The notes: a model not told the origin generated them from the sequence alone. A stretch of 50,604 nucleotides of DNA from Candidatus Methanophagales archaeon (GCA_013139985.1 WSZT01000036.1:1-50604), one strand, 5' to 3'; counted from the stretch's first letter, positions 33,406 through 42,743 are shown. Made by a program: numbers and translations.

Positions 33406-34077
33406 ATGTATAAAGTAGTGGTTCCTGGGGATTGTATTTCGACTGAGGTAAATCGTGCAGGCGAGGGCACTTACGTTGAAGATGGCAATGTTTATGCACT
33501 GAAATATGGCGTAGTGGACGATAGAGGCACGATAAAAGTGGTAGCACTTTCTGGAAAGTATATGCCAGTGAACGGAGACGTAGTAGTAGGGAAAATAGCC
33601 GAGATTTCGTTCCCTTATTGGATTGTTGACATCGCATCGCCTTACGAAGCGCGATTACACAAATCCGAATTTGGAAGGGGCGAGAAGATAGATTTTGGTA
33701 ACATGTGTGAGTATCTTGATATTGATGATTTGATTGTAGCGAAGGTAATGAATGTGGATGTAATGATGAGGATAGATCTGGCATTGAAGAACGAATTCAA
33801 GATGGATGGCGTCGGTAGATTGATAGAAGTATCACCTACGAAGGTACCACGCATAATAGGACGGAGTGGTTCGATGATACGGCTGCTGAAGGATAAGTGT
33901 AATTGCTTTATCTTTGTCGCAAAGAATGGGCGTATCTGGATAAAGGGCAGTAGCGCAGATATGGATCTCGCTTCGCAGACGGTGATGAAAATTGCGAATG
34001 AGGCTCATACGTCTGGGTTAACAGATCGGATAGCACTTTTTTTAGATTCGTTTAAAAGTGAAAAAGGAGAGGGATAA
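33406..34077 (+). CDS. rrp4: Exosome RNA-binding subunit Rrp4
   Basis: A 223-residue protein with an N-terminal domain, a central S1 domain (GDVVVGKIAEISFPYWIVDIASP) and a C-terminal KH domain with VPRIIGRSGSMIRLLKDKCNCFIFVAKNGRIWIKG. Rrp4 trimerises on the Rrp41-Rrp42 hexamer and captures RNA for degradation or tailing. It is placed directly before rrp41, as in other archaea. Confidence 0.95.
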   Translation: MYKVVVPGDCISTEVNRAGEGTYVEDGNVYALKYGVVDDRGTIKVVALSGKYMPVNGDVVVGKIAEISFPYWIVDIASPYEARLHKSEFGRGEKIDFGNMCEYLDIDDLIVAKVMNVDVMMRIDLALKNEFKMDGVGRLIEVSPTKVPRIIGRSGSMIRLLKDKCNCFIFVAKNGRIWIKGSSADMDLASQTVMKIANEAHTSGLTDRIALFLDSFKSEKGEG

Positions 34078-34086
34078 GGGAGAAGA

Positions 34087-34815
34087 ATGAAAGAAGAAAA
34101 AATAGAGCTTATAAAAGATGGGAAGAGGTTGAGTGGTAGAGGTTTTGAAGAGCTCAGGCCTATAAAGATAGACGTGGGCGTGTTAAAAAGAGCAGACGGG
34201 TCATGTTACTTTGAGTTAGGGAATAATAAGGCGCTTGCTGCAGTATATGGTCCTAGGGAGATGCATCCAAGACATTTTCAAAATGCGAAAATGGCGGTAG
34301 TCAAATACCGGTATAACATGGCACCTTTTTCGGTAGATGATAGAAAGAGACCTGGGCCGGACAGAAGGAGTCAGGAGATTTCGATGGTTAGTAGGAAAGC
34401 GTTAGACCCTGTTATACTAAGAGAACTCTATCCAAAGACTGCGATAGAAGTGTATGTAGAGGTACTTCAGTCGGATGCAGGTACGAGGACAGCGGGCATA
34501 AATGCGGCTTCTGTCGCGCTTGCTGATGCCGGAATACCAATGAAAGATTTGGTTTCTTCTGTTGCCATTGGTAAAATAGATGGAGAAGTGGTATTGGACC
34601 TGGATGCAAAAGAGGACAATTTCGGTGAGGCGGATATGCCAGTAGCAATGATTGCAAGGACAAACACAATTACGCTGTTGCAGATGGATGGTCGACTAAA
34701 AAAGGAAGAATTTGAGCGTGGGTTGAAGATCGCGATGACTGGTTGTCGTAAGATATACGAGTTGCAAAGAGCCGCGTTAGTTGAGAAATATAGCAAGAGT
34801 GGAAATGAGGAGTGA
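34087..34815 (+). CDS. rrp41: Exosome catalytic subunit Rrp41
   Basis: A 242-residue RNase PH-fold protein with GGRGFEELRPI-like start (LSGRGFEELRP), AAVYGPREMHPRHFQ, PGPDRRSQEIS and the active-site DLDAKEDNFGEADMPVA containing the catalytic aspartate. It is the phosphorolytic 3'-5' exoribonuclease of the archaeal exosome, working as a hexamer with Rrp42. A short 9-bp gap separates it from both neighbours. Confidence 0.95.
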   Translation: MKEEKIELIKDGKRLSGRGFEELRPIKIDVGVLKRADGSCYFELGNNKALAAVYGPREMHPRHFQNAKMAVVKYRYNMAPFSVDDRKRPGPDRRSQEISMVSRKALDPVILRELYPKTAIEVYVEVLQSDAGTRTAGINAASVALADAGIPMKDLVSSVAIGKIDGEVVLDLDAKEDNFGEADMPVAMIARTNTITLLQMDGRLKKEEFERGLKIAMTGCRKIYELQRAALVEKYSKSGNEE

Positions 34816-34824
34816 AAAATAGAA

Positions 34825-35607
34825 ATGGGACAGGAAGTTATAGAGGATATAAGGAAGGATTACGTGTATGACCTGATAGAACAGGGAAAGAGGGCAGATG
34901 GGCGCGGATTTCTCGATTTCCGTGATATCACCGTAGAACGGGACCTAATAAAGAAGGCGGATGGCTCAACACGGGTGCAGATAGGCGATACAGTAGTTTT
35001 AGTAGGTGTGAAGGTTGAACCAGGTGCGCCTTTCCCCGATACTCCTAACAAGGGGGTTTTAATGACCAATGCAGAGCTTGTACCACTGGCATCGCCGGAA
35101 TTTGAGTCGGGACCGCCGGGTGAAAACAGTATAGAACTAGCAAGAGTTGTAGATCGTGGTATTAGGGGCTCAGAAACGATAGATTTGGAGAAGTTGTGTA
35201 TAGAAGAAGGGGAGAAAGTATGGATGGTTTTTATAGATATACATACTTTGGACAACGATGGTAACTTGGTGGATGCCGCTGCATTGGGTGCTATTATGTC
35301 TCTTTTGAACGTTACTATACCCTATGAGCAATATGGCTTAACGGGGGAAGACACATTGCAGATACGGGACACACCTGTTGCGGTAACAGTGGTGGAAATT
35401 GGAGGGAACCTCTTAGTGGACCCAAATGTATATGAAGAGAGTGCAGCCACGAGCAAGTTGACAGTAATTTCAAATGCGGATGGGTCAATATCCGGACTGC
35501 AAAAGAGTGGCAGTAGTGGCTTAACGGAAGAAAAGATAGTAAAGATGATCGAAATAGGGATCGAAAAGGCGCGAGAAATAAGGGAGAAGTATTTACCTAA
35601 AATTTAG
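34825..35607 (+). CDS. rrp42: Exosome subunit Rrp42
   Basis: A 260-residue RNase PH-fold subunit (KRADGRGFLDFRDITVERDLIKKADGSTRVQIGD) that forms the ring with Rrp41 but lacks the catalytic aspartate motif. PFPDTPNKGVLMTNAELVPLASPEFESGPPG is the typical Rrp42 insertion. It is the last gene of the operon. The next gene, priL, is convergent. Confidence 0.95.
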   Translation: MGQEVIEDIRKDYVYDLIEQGKRADGRGFLDFRDITVERDLIKKADGSTRVQIGDTVVLVGVKVEPGAPFPDTPNKGVLMTNAELVPLASPEFESGPPGENSIELARVVDRGIRGSETIDLEKLCIEEGEKVWMVFIDIHTLDNDGNLVDAAALGAIMSLLNVTIPYEQYGLTGEDTLQIRDTPVAVTVVEIGGNLLVDPNVYEESAATSKLTVISNADGSISGLQKSGSSGLTEEKIVKMIEIGIEKAREIREKYLPKI

Positions 35608-35689
35608 AGTAATAATATGGATGTATAGTAATTTCACTGGAAAATTCGACAGTGCAGGGCTGAGCAAATACTTTTTCTCGTTTTTGATT

Positions 35690-36739
35690 TCAAGTGTGTG
35701 TCTGAGCCCGATTTTTTTTCGTCTTCAACTTCAGCCTATAATAGTTTAATGGATGAGAAATCTTCTCACATATGTCGTCACTTCCAACACAGTTACCATA
35801 AGTGCGCATTGTCGCACAGGACGGTGCGGTATAACGAACACTTCCCGTACCGCCTGCAATATGCCGCACCTGATACCTTGTTCGCTCTTCATCAAAATCC
35901 GGCGAGTTCTTGTAAATCTCTATTATCTCATCTTCACTCAGCCCTAAATTCAACAAGAAAGCAGTAACCGCAAATCGCGCACCGTGAGTGACATTTATAC
36001 CCTCTTTTAAGTTGCTCAGAATGTGGGCTATACAAGGCGGGAAACAGTTTGGGTCCTTCACGATGAAGCCTTCCGCATCGCCAAACTTCTTTCGGGTTTC
36101 CTCCAGCTCGCGCTTTATCTCCTCAGTATAGCCTCTTATCGCATTACATACATCTGCGGGAACGTTCAATGGCAGGTCTTTCATTATCCTTTCATAGATC
36201 GCTTCCTGGATAATGCGAATAAATTCGCCCTTTTCCAGTTTCACACCTCCCTTCTCCAATCCACGGTTCACCAGTTTCCATTTTTTATCATGTAGATTAA
36301 TTGTGAACCGCAAGTAATCAACGAAAGGCATCTGAACATGCTCACGGAAAAAATCCACGCGTATGCTAAACTCTTCGGCCATCTCGTAAATAATATCGGT
36401 GTCCGTGCGGGAATCGGCTAATAACTTTTCGTGTGCCGCTTTAGCTTCGGATAACACATATCTGCGGACAAGGTGCTCGTCATGGATGCATGAGACAAGA
36501 ATACGAGCAAAAGGATAAGCTAGTAATTCCATCTCCGCTTGCGCGTTGGTGATTACAGCAGGCTTTAGGATCATTCCATCCTTTATCGCTTCTAATATCC
36601 TCACCTTGCCTCTCAGTCTCGCACGTTCAAAAGCAGCAGAGCTTATTAAATTCTCCAGCGTGGCACCTAATTCGTCTACATATCCCGATGCCGAGGAAAG
36701 GAAAGGATAAAAGCATAAATGTGTGGAATTCCGTTCCAT
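35690..36739 (-). CDS. priL: DNA primase large subunit
   Basis: A 349-residue PriL with an N-terminal helical domain and the C-terminal Fe-S domain (from about residue 215), whose cysteines occur in NCFPPC, APSCATMRTYGNC and the preceding context. The [4Fe-4S] domain helps initiate primer synthesis with PriS. The C terminus is basic (YYRLKLKTKKNRAQTHT). In many archaea priL lies next to pcn; here a restriction-modification pair separates the two. Confidence 0.93.
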   Translation of the reverse strand: MERNSTHLCFYPFLSSASGYVDELGATLENLISSAAFERARLRGKVRILEAIKDGMILKPAVITNAQAEMELLAYPFARILVSCIHDEHLVRRYVLSEAKAAHEKLLADSRTDTDIIYEMAEEFSIRVDFFREHVQMPFVDYLRFTINLHDKKWKLVNRGLEKGGVKLEKGEFIRIIQEAIYERIMKDLPLNVPADVCNAIRGYTEEIKRELEETRKKFGDAEGFIVKDPNCFPPCIAHILSNLKEGINVTHGARFAVTAFLLNLGLSEDEIIEIYKNSPDFDEERTRYQVRHIAGGTGSVRYTAPSCATMRTYGNCVGSDDICEKISHPLNYYRLKLKTKKNRAQTHT

Positions 36740-36756
36740 CGTAATCGCCCTATTTT

Positions 36757-37665
36757 TCAGTTAATCAATCTAAATTTTGTAGCATCAATGGTATTTCTCT
36801 TATAGCTCAAAGTTACTTTTTCTTCTGCAAAGACTATCCAGATGTCTATTGTATCCTGTTCGTAGGCAGTTTTATCTAGAATCACTTTCTGAACTTCTGT
36901 AAGCGGTATTAGCAATACCCCATTCCGGGATACTAACAGATAGCCCTCTCCCTTTTGTAATGAATCAATGAAACTTCCGGGTTTACGCCCTCTAAAAGTA
37001 ATTTGCCAACCCTTTGGTTTTTTACTACCTGGACGGATAAACGCTTTTTTACCATCAATTATAGCCTCATATCTTCCCCATTCTCCAATTTTTCTGCCGC
37101 ATTTCTCAAGTATCTTCTTCAATTCATCACCAAATACTTCTTCTTGACCCTTCTCTTCGAGAACTTTTGTGATGACATTCTTCTTGAGCAAGAAGAAATT
37201 TAGCTCCTCTCTCAATGTGCGTACTAAAAATTTTTGGATGGCATTAAGCTTTTGTAGCTCTCCCTGCGCTACTACGGCATATTTGTTGGCTTTAAACAAT
37301 TTAATCAGGTATAATTCCAACGCCTTCCTGACGACGGTATCGTTAAAATCCGATTGCATGGCGGGACGACCATCATTGATTATAAGAGCTTTACTCCAAT
37401 TTTTTATTTTATCTTCAGGATTGCTCATGTGCGTTTTCAGTCGAATGTAAATGCTTTTAGCCTCGCCAATATATACCCTATTTTTACCTTCAAATAGTAT
37501 GTAAATACCGGGGAACTCTATCCTACCTAATTCGATGTTTAGCACTTCCAACGCCTTCATAGTCCGGGGTATCTCCCACGATCGAATCTGTTTTGTAGTT
37601 CGAGCTCTTATTATGCCCTCACTATTCTCAGGGTCTTCCTGATACCCGATATCACTATTAGACAT
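36757..37665 (-). CDS. GIY-YIG nuclease, probable restriction endonuclease
   Basis: A 302-residue protein with a GIY-YIG domain (PGIYILFEGKNRVYIGEAKSIYIRLKTH, residues about 55-80) and a C-terminal beta-rich domain (KAFIRPGSKKPKGWQITFRGRKPGSF) that may bind DNA. It starts 4 bp after the stop codon of a DNA methyltransferase, so the pair is likely a type II restriction-modification system. The recognition site is unknown. The pair is A+T-rich relative to flanking priL and pcn, suggesting horizontal gain. Confidence 0.75.
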   Translation of the reverse strand: MSNSDIGYQEDPENSEGIIRARTTKQIRSWEIPRTMKALEVLNIELGRIEFPGIYILFEGKNRVYIGEAKSIYIRLKTHMSNPEDKIKNWSKALIINDGRPAMQSDFNDTVVRKALELYLIKLFKANKYAVVAQGELQKLNAIQKFLVRTLREELNFFLLKKNVITKVLEEKGQEEVFGDELKKILEKCGRKIGEWGRYEAIIDGKKAFIRPGSKKPKGWQITFRGRKPGSFIDSLQKGEGYLLVSRNGVLLIPLTEVQKVILDKTAYEQDTIDIWIVFAEEKVTLSYKRNTIDATKFRLIN

Positions 37666-37669
37666 GATT

Positions 37670-39037
37670 CTACCTCTTTACTAATGTAATAATCGATTCT
37701 CTCAATTTATAGCTTCTTATCTGTCCTGATCGCCTTTCTCTCGCTTTTTCTATCTTCTCGACATCAAGACCCAAATCCAATCCTATTTTAGCTATCAGTA
37801 AATCTGTAGGAACATACACATCCGCTATTAGACTATCACCAACTACTAAAATGAATCTCCCACCGGAATTTAGGGAAGGGATAACCTTCTTCATAACCTT
37901 ATACAAATCGTCGAAATACTTATGAACGATATATGGCATATCCGTTCTTCTATAACTCCCCCTCTTCTCAATGTTCCACACAATTTCGGTTTTTATCTTC
38001 TCTATCCAGTCATTTGAATAAGTCAAACCAGACCTACAAAACTCTTTTATTAATCCTTTAGAAACATTATCACAGACAACCATCTCATCCTTAATCCTCT
38101 TTAATTCCTTGTGATTTTTAGCAAATCCCAGCCACCCCATTTCTATCTTGTAGTTCATTACATAGTCTAAGCCGTTCATGTACGGCGGAGAAGTGATAAT
38201 CAAATCAAATTTATTGATGTGTTCAAAATCCATTGCGTTTGCCAGAATAACCTTGCTTTCGGTGTTTATAAAATTCTTATACTGCGATTGTATCAACTTC
38301 AAGTCATTAGCAATCTCACGTATCTTTTTATCTAATAGAACAAATGGGGCAGTATCATACACCCTTTTATTTTTGCAGTAGCCCAAACATGGAGTCCTTT
38401 TCAAATTGCTACTGTCGATAAGGATTGAAGAGAAAGCCAAATTAATCAAGTCTTTTACTTTCTTCTGCTTTTCATTTTTTTCTTCTAGGGACTCAATTCC
38501 ACCTTTAAGAACTTCTAAATTATGTAATATCTCCTTATTAAAATGCGAACTAGACTTTAGAAAAGAGGGTGCCGAAGAGCGGTTGTTTCTGGGCAAATTA
38601 TTATACACCCTCAGTAAATAATTGGGGGAAACATCCCAACAATTAAGTTTAGTATTGGCTATAAATTGTAGAAAAGGATTTAATTCAGTTCCAAAGGACA
38701 TGTACCCATTGAATTTTCCTTGGACCAAAACAGTACCACAACCAGCAAAAGGGTCTAGGACAACGGGATAATTATAATCTTCTTTATATTGGTCTAATAT
38801 TGACTGAACAAAGGAAGCTGAAAATCCCTGCACATATGGAGCCCAGCGATGGATATGTTCATTAATGTTGGGCGTAAACTGTATAGGCTGTATATTTCTA
38901 AAAATTTGAATGCCAAGCTCTTCTATGTATGGTATAGCGTCCATATCAGAAGAGCCACCCTTTTTAGGTGATCTTAGAACATTTATCTTTCTAACAGTGA
39001 GTTCACTCTGGGCGGGCTCTGCAAAGATACTCTTCAT
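37670..39037 (-). CDS. DNA methyltransferase (m4C/m6A type)
   Basis: A 455-residue N-methyltransferase. Motif I is VLDPFAGCGTVLVQG (residues about 93-107) and motif IV is ITSPPYMNGLDYV (about 280). SPPY favours N4-cytosine methylation, but N6-adenine cannot be excluded. The target-recognition region is presumably the long middle segment. It is translated just ahead of the GIY-YIG gene and its start lies 29 bp downstream of the pcn stop codon, so the module may use the pcn transcript. Confidence 0.85.
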   Translation of the reverse strand: MKSIFAEPAQSELTVRKINVLRSPKKGGSSDMDAIPYIEELGIQIFRNIQPIQFTPNINEHIHRWAPYVQGFSASFVQSILDQYKEDYNYPVVLDPFAGCGTVLVQGKFNGYMSFGTELNPFLQFIANTKLNCWDVSPNYLLRVYNNLPRNNRSSAPSFLKSSSHFNKEILHNLEVLKGGIESLEEKNEKQKKVKDLINLAFSSILIDSSNLKRTPCLGYCKNKRVYDTAPFVLLDKKIREIANDLKLIQSQYKNFINTESKVILANAMDFEHINKFDLIITSPPYMNGLDYVMNYKIEMGWLGFAKNHKELKRIKDEMVVCDNVSKGLIKEFCRSGLTYSNDWIEKIKTEIVWNIEKRGSYRRTDMPYIVHKYFDDLYKVMKKVIPSLNSGGRFILVVGDSLIADVYVPTDLLIAKIGLDLGLDVEKIEKARERRSGQIRSYKLRESIITLVKR

Positions 39038-39066
39038 TTCATTCCTTCAATCTCATCTTCCCTCAC

Positions 39067-39849
39067 TCACTCATTCTCTATTCTCGGTGCGAGCAAATAA
39101 CTGACTTTTCCTTTGCCTTCTGCGACTTCAAAATCCAGTCGTAGCGGATAATCCTTACCAAGATTGAGCGTTATATTCTCCACATGACTCATCCCTTTGC
39201 TCATAGCCGCGATGAAGTCCAGCGAGTATAAAGAATGAACTGTTCCGGGTGTCAGTAGAATTAATTGATCCTTCCTTAACCCCAGTCGCAATTTATCCAT
39301 CTCGCCCTCCGTCTCCATATAGAACACTTCCCCGTCTACGCCAAGCACTATGTGGTCGCCTATTCTCTCCGCAGCGCGTATTGTCCTTCTGAACACCTCT
39401 GTTTCTATAATCACCTGCACCGGGAACTCAAGCTCAGGCACCTTTGGCTCCTTTCTCAGCGAAGAGGGATCAAGCAATGAGATGGTATAGGCGAGACTGC
39501 CCATCCTTGTGAATAGCTTTTGTCCGTTCTCGTCCAGTTCCAGTTCAACCTCATCCCTTCCGCCTATTCCGAGGATAGCAAGAAATTTAACGAAATCCAT
39601 GCCTATTTCTATCTCTTTTTTGGATTCCGGCTCGGTTTCAGCTTCTGAACCGGATTCTTTCACGGCGAACTGAAAAAGGTCAAAAGCATCACGCTGCAAC
39701 TCAAAAGAGACCATAGCTACATTGGCAGGGTCAACCGCCCTCAGTTTTAAACCGCTCTCCGTCAACCTAAACTTACCCTCATCCACTATTGCTGTAAGCG
39801 ACTCTATACATTCTCTAAACACCGTTGAATCGATCTTAGCTTTAAACAT
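39067..39849 (-). CDS. pcn: DNA polymerase sliding clamp (PCNA)
   Basis: A 260-residue PCNA with the expected start MFKAKIDSTVFRECIESLTAIVDEGKFRLTESGLKLRAVDPANVAMV and C-terminal YPLRLDFEVAEGKGKVSYLLAPRIE, which packs against PIP-box partners. It trimerises around DNA to tether polymerase and other enzymes. An acidic insertion (SGSEAETEPESKKEIE) lies in the middle of the first domain. RBS taggagtgg precedes the ATG, and its promoter is divergent with the Cas4-like gene. Confidence 0.95.
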   Translation of the reverse strand: MFKAKIDSTVFRECIESLTAIVDEGKFRLTESGLKLRAVDPANVAMVSFELQRDAFDLFQFAVKESGSEAETEPESKKEIEIGMDFVKFLAILGIGGRDEVELELDENGQKLFTRMGSLAYTISLLDPSSLRKEPKVPELEFPVQVIIETEVFRRTIRAAERIGDHIVLGVDGEVFYMETEGEMDKLRLGLRKDQLILLTPGTVHSLYSLDFIAAMSKGMSHVENITLNLGKDYPLRLDFEVAEGKGKVSYLLAPRIENE

Positions 39850-39900
39850 TTCTCTTTTTCCACTCCTAAGATAATATAATATAACATTAAAATGAAGTAT

Positions 39901-39913
39901 GATATATTTAAAG
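39901..39913. promoter_or_regulatory. TATA-like element between pcn and the Cas4-like gene
   Basis: gatatatttaaag is TATA-like on both strands and lies between two divergent genes. It fits the pcn promoter best. Confidence 0.4.
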
Positions 39914-39927
39914 TATTTGTTTAACCA

Positions 39928-39956
39928 ACCACAAGATTACAGAGATTTTCACGATT
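39928..39956. repeat. Short intergenic repeat family B, copy 3
   Basis: ACCACAAGATTACAGAGATT matches copies 1 and 2. It lies 12 bp upstream of the Cas4-like ORF. Confidence 0.5.
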
Positions 39957-39968
39957 AAGACGATGTAA

Positions 39969-40844
39969 ATGATGTACATATATATGAGCAGAGCGGAAGA
40001 AAGCGAGGTAACGGGGAGCTCTTTTGCTAGAACAGCTACAATTAACGTTTCTGATTTAACGCAATATCTGTTATGTCCCCGTCTGGTTTATTTCCGTGCA
40101 AAGGGATATGAACAAGAGAGAATAGTAAAGGGAAAAGAGAGGGGTATGATTGAGCGAATCATACTGAAAGAATTGGCGTTCAATTTGGATACTCTTTCCG
40201 GTGTCGAAGATGAGGTAGGAGCGCGGGAGAGAGAAGAAGGAGAAGATGCAAAAAGCATAATTGAAGGTATAGTGGATGACATAGAATGGATTTATAAGGA
40301 AGAACTGAAAGGTGTGAAAAGGGACCTTTTTGATGCGGTAAAGAGTGATATTGTATGTGGTATGGGGACTGATGAATGGTTGAGTAAAGTGAGGAATGGG
40401 CTGTTAGAGTTAGAAGAAGCACAGGGATATGAACGGGAACATATAGTGGTATCGGAAAAGCTGGGTATGAGCGGGAGTGTGGACAAACTGATAAGGGCAG
40501 ATGAAGAGGTTATACCGTGCGTGATAAAAACGGGCAAATGCCCCGAGTTCAGTGTATGGCGAAGCGAGAGAGTGCAATTGGCGGCATATGCTATGCTCAT
40601 AGAAGAAGAGTTTGAAACAACAGTAACGCGTGGTTTTGTGGAATATATAAGAACTGCGGAGTTCCGCGAATCACGGATAAGAAAGAAGGATAGAGCGCTT
40701 GCATTGCAGATATTGAAACGAGTGAAGCGGATAAAACGCGGTGCTTTCCCGGAGAAAGGGGTGCATGCACCCTGTGATACATGTTCCTTTATTGATAGGT
40801 GTGAAACGCGAAAGACACTGCTTTCAAAGTTGTTAGGGAATTGA
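39969..40844 (+). CDS. Cas4-like / RecB-family PD-(D/E)XK exonuclease
   Basis: A 291-residue protein with the Cas4-type N terminus (LTQYLLCPRLVYFRAKGYEQ) and the catalytic region SGSVDKLIRADEEVIPCVIKTGKCPEF, where an Asp-Lys pair matches the RecB nuclease core. C-terminal cysteines in CDTCSFIDRCE complete a likely Fe-S cluster with the N-terminal Cys. No CRISPR array or other cas genes are in the window, so it is a stand-alone nuclease, probably in DNA repair. The track start is one of several in-frame ATGs (39969, 39972, 39984). Confidence 0.8.
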   Translation: MMYIYMSRAEESEVTGSSFARTATINVSDLTQYLLCPRLVYFRAKGYEQERIVKGKERGMIERIILKELAFNLDTLSGVEDEVGAREREEGEDAKSIIEGIVDDIEWIYKEELKGVKRDLFDAVKSDIVCGMGTDEWLSKVRNGLLELEEAQGYEREHIVVSEKLGMSGSVDKLIRADEEVIPCVIKTGKCPEFSVWRSERVQLAAYAMLIEEEFETTVTRGFVEYIRTAEFRESRIRKKDRALALQILKRVKRIKRGAFPEKGVHAPCDTCSFIDRCETRKTLLSKLLGN

Positions 40845-40897
40845 GATTCTTCTGATCTTTTGTGTTTACTCGAAAATAAGTTCTTACAGAAAGACAA

Positions 40898-41572
40898 ATG
40901 CACAGAAAAGAACAGATAAGAGGAAATGTGAAAAGGTTATTGGCGGAATTACCGAAAGGGGTGATATTGGAGGCCGCGGCAAAGACACATACTACAGAAG
41001 AGATTATGGCGGCAATTGAAGCCGGGATAACGATAGTGGGAGAAAATTATATCCAGGAGGCAGAAAGGGCTTTTATGGTTATTGGTAGAGTAGTGAAGTG
41101 GCACTTTATTGGACATCTGCAAAGAAATAAAGTAAAGAAGGCGGTGGAGCTCTTCGACCTAATTGAGACGATAGATTCTTTTCCTATCGCAGAGGAGATT
41201 AATAGAGTCAGTAGTAAAATAGGAAAGATAATGCCTATCCTGATTGAGACAAACAGTGGAAGAGAACCGCAGAAATTTGGCGTTTTTCCGGAAGATGTAG
41301 AAGAGTTAGTGGTAAAAATATCCGCGCTCGCTTCGGTCAAAATAGTGGGGTTGATGACTATGGGACCCTACGAAGAAGATATAGAGAAATTACGCCCTTA
41401 TTTTAGAGCGACAAAAGAAATATTTATGAAGATAAAAAAATCGGGCATACCCTCTGTGGATTTGAGGTACCTTTCTATGGGGATGAGTGATTCCTATAAT
41501 GTCGCAATAGAAGAGGGCGCAAATATCGTCCGCGTTGGAACTGGAATATTTGGTCCTCGAAGACGTGTTTGA
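40898..41572 (+). CDS. YggS/PLPBP-family pyridoxal phosphate homeostasis protein
   Basis: A 224-residue TIM-barrel protein with PLP lysine in LEAAAKTHTTEEI, GENYIQEA, WHFIGHLQRNKVKKAVE and a C-terminal LSMGMSDSYNVAIEEGANIVRVGTGIFGPR. It buffers pyridoxal phosphate and has no known enzymatic reaction. It is followed 15 bp later by the PLP-dependent decarboxylase mfnA, a sensible pairing. Confidence 0.92.
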   Translation: MHRKEQIRGNVKRLLAELPKGVILEAAAKTHTTEEIMAAIEAGITIVGENYIQEAERAFMVIGRVVKWHFIGHLQRNKVKKAVELFDLIETIDSFPIAEEINRVSSKIGKIMPILIETNSGREPQKFGVFPEDVEELVVKISALASVKIVGLMTMGPYEEDIEKLRPYFRATKEIFMKIKKSGIPSVDLRYLSMGMSDSYNVAIEEGANIVRVGTGIFGPRRRV

Positions 41573-41587
41573 ATACAAAGGATAAAA

Positions 41588-42718
41588 ATGGAAGAACGAG
41601 GCATAAGTAAAGAGGAGCTGAAATCGTTTCTCAAAGAGCAAAAGCAGAAGGATCTGACTTACCGGAAAGTTTTGAGTTCTATGTGCACGTATCCGCACGA
41701 AATAGCAGCATATGCGCATAATCTGTTCTTGGACTCGAATTTAGGTGATTCTGGGCTATTTCCAGGTACAAAAGCGATGGAAGACGAATTGATACGTATT
41801 ATCGGTGCGTTACTGGGCAATGAGAACGCACACGGCTATATCTCCACTGGTGGGACAGAATCGAATATACAGGCGATGAGAGCAATAAGAAACAGGAAAA
41901 GAAAGGAAGGACTGCAACAGATGAACATAATCGTGCCGAAAACAGCGCATTTCTCATTTGATAAAATCGAGGATCTTTTATGCCTGGAAGTAAAGAAAGC
42001 GGGATTAGACGATGAATTGAGAGTGGATGTGAATTTGGTAGAAGAATTGATAGATGATAATACAATAAGCATAGTGGGAATAGCGGGCACGACCGAATTT
42101 GGGCAGATAGATCCGATAAAGGAGCTTGCAGATATTGCCAATAATAGCGATATTTTTTTACACATTGATGCCGCTTTTGGTGGTTTTGTAATTCCGTTTT
42201 TAGATGCTGAATACCAGTTCGATTTCTCACTTGACGCGGTATCATCTATTTCCGTAGACCCGCATAAGATGGGGATGAGCACGATCCCTGCAGGATGCAT
42301 CTTGTTCCGGGACGAGTTGTATTTAGCGGATTTAGCGGTGGACACACCTTATCTGACGACAAATGAGCAGTGCTCGCTGATAGGGACGAGAAGCGGCGCA
42401 CCTGTCGCGGCTACGTACGCGGTACTCAAATATCTTGGTAGAGACGGCTTGAGGGCGATTGTAGATAACTGCATGCAGCTAACGAGGATGTTAGTGCACG
42501 GTGCAAAGGCGATGGGCATTTACCCGGTGATAGAACCGGTTATGAATGTGGTAACGTTGCGTTTTCCTGATGTTGATCGGGTGGCGAAAGCATTAGAAGC
42601 AAGAGGATGGCGAGTTTCTACGACAAGAGCGCCAAAGGCGCTTCGGTTAGTTATAATGCCGCATGTGACTGAAGATACGATAGAAATGTTTTTGAACGAT
42701 TTGGAAAATGTAAAATGA
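41588..42718 (+). CDS. mfnA: Archaeal tyrosine/aspartate decarboxylase
   Basis: A 376-residue group II PLP decarboxylase of the MfnA type, with GYISTGGTESNIQAMRAI, the Asp-Ala pair in LHIDAAFGGFV, and the PLP lysine in SVDPHKMGMSTIPAG. It makes tyramine for methanofuran or beta-alanine for coenzyme A. It is coupled to the YggS gene. Its final codons (gaaaatgtaaaatga) merge into a heptad repeat that continues downstream. Confidence 0.9.
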   Translation: MEERGISKEELKSFLKEQKQKDLTYRKVLSSMCTYPHEIAAYAHNLFLDSNLGDSGLFPGTKAMEDELIRIIGALLGNENAHGYISTGGTESNIQAMRAIRNRKRKEGLQQMNIIVPKTAHFSFDKIEDLLCLEVKKAGLDDELRVDVNLVEELIDDNTISIVGIAGTTEFGQIDPIKELADIANNSDIFLHIDAAFGGFVIPFLDAEYQFDFSLDAVSSISVDPHKMGMSTIPAGCILFRDELYLADLAVDTPYLTTNEQCSLIGTRSGAPVAATYAVLKYLGRDGLRAIVDNCMQLTRMLVHGAKAMGIYPVIEPVMNVVTLRFPDVDRVAKALEARGWRVSTTRAPKALRLVIMPHVTEDTIEMFLNDLENVK

Positions 42719-42743
42719 AAAGTGCAAAAGTCAAAATTCAATG
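42704..42743 (+). repeat. Heptad repeat, copy 4
   Basis: aatgtaa-aatgaaa-agtgcaa-aagtcaa-aattcaa repeats every seven bases and spans the mfnA stop codon. The agtgcaaaagtcaaa part is identical to copy 2. Confidence 0.5.

Noticed and set aside
39969-40844. Cas4-like gene as evidence of a CRISPR-Cas system
   Set aside because: No direct-repeat array and no other cas genes are visible in the window. The gene sits between pcn and PLP genes, so a repair nuclease is more likely.
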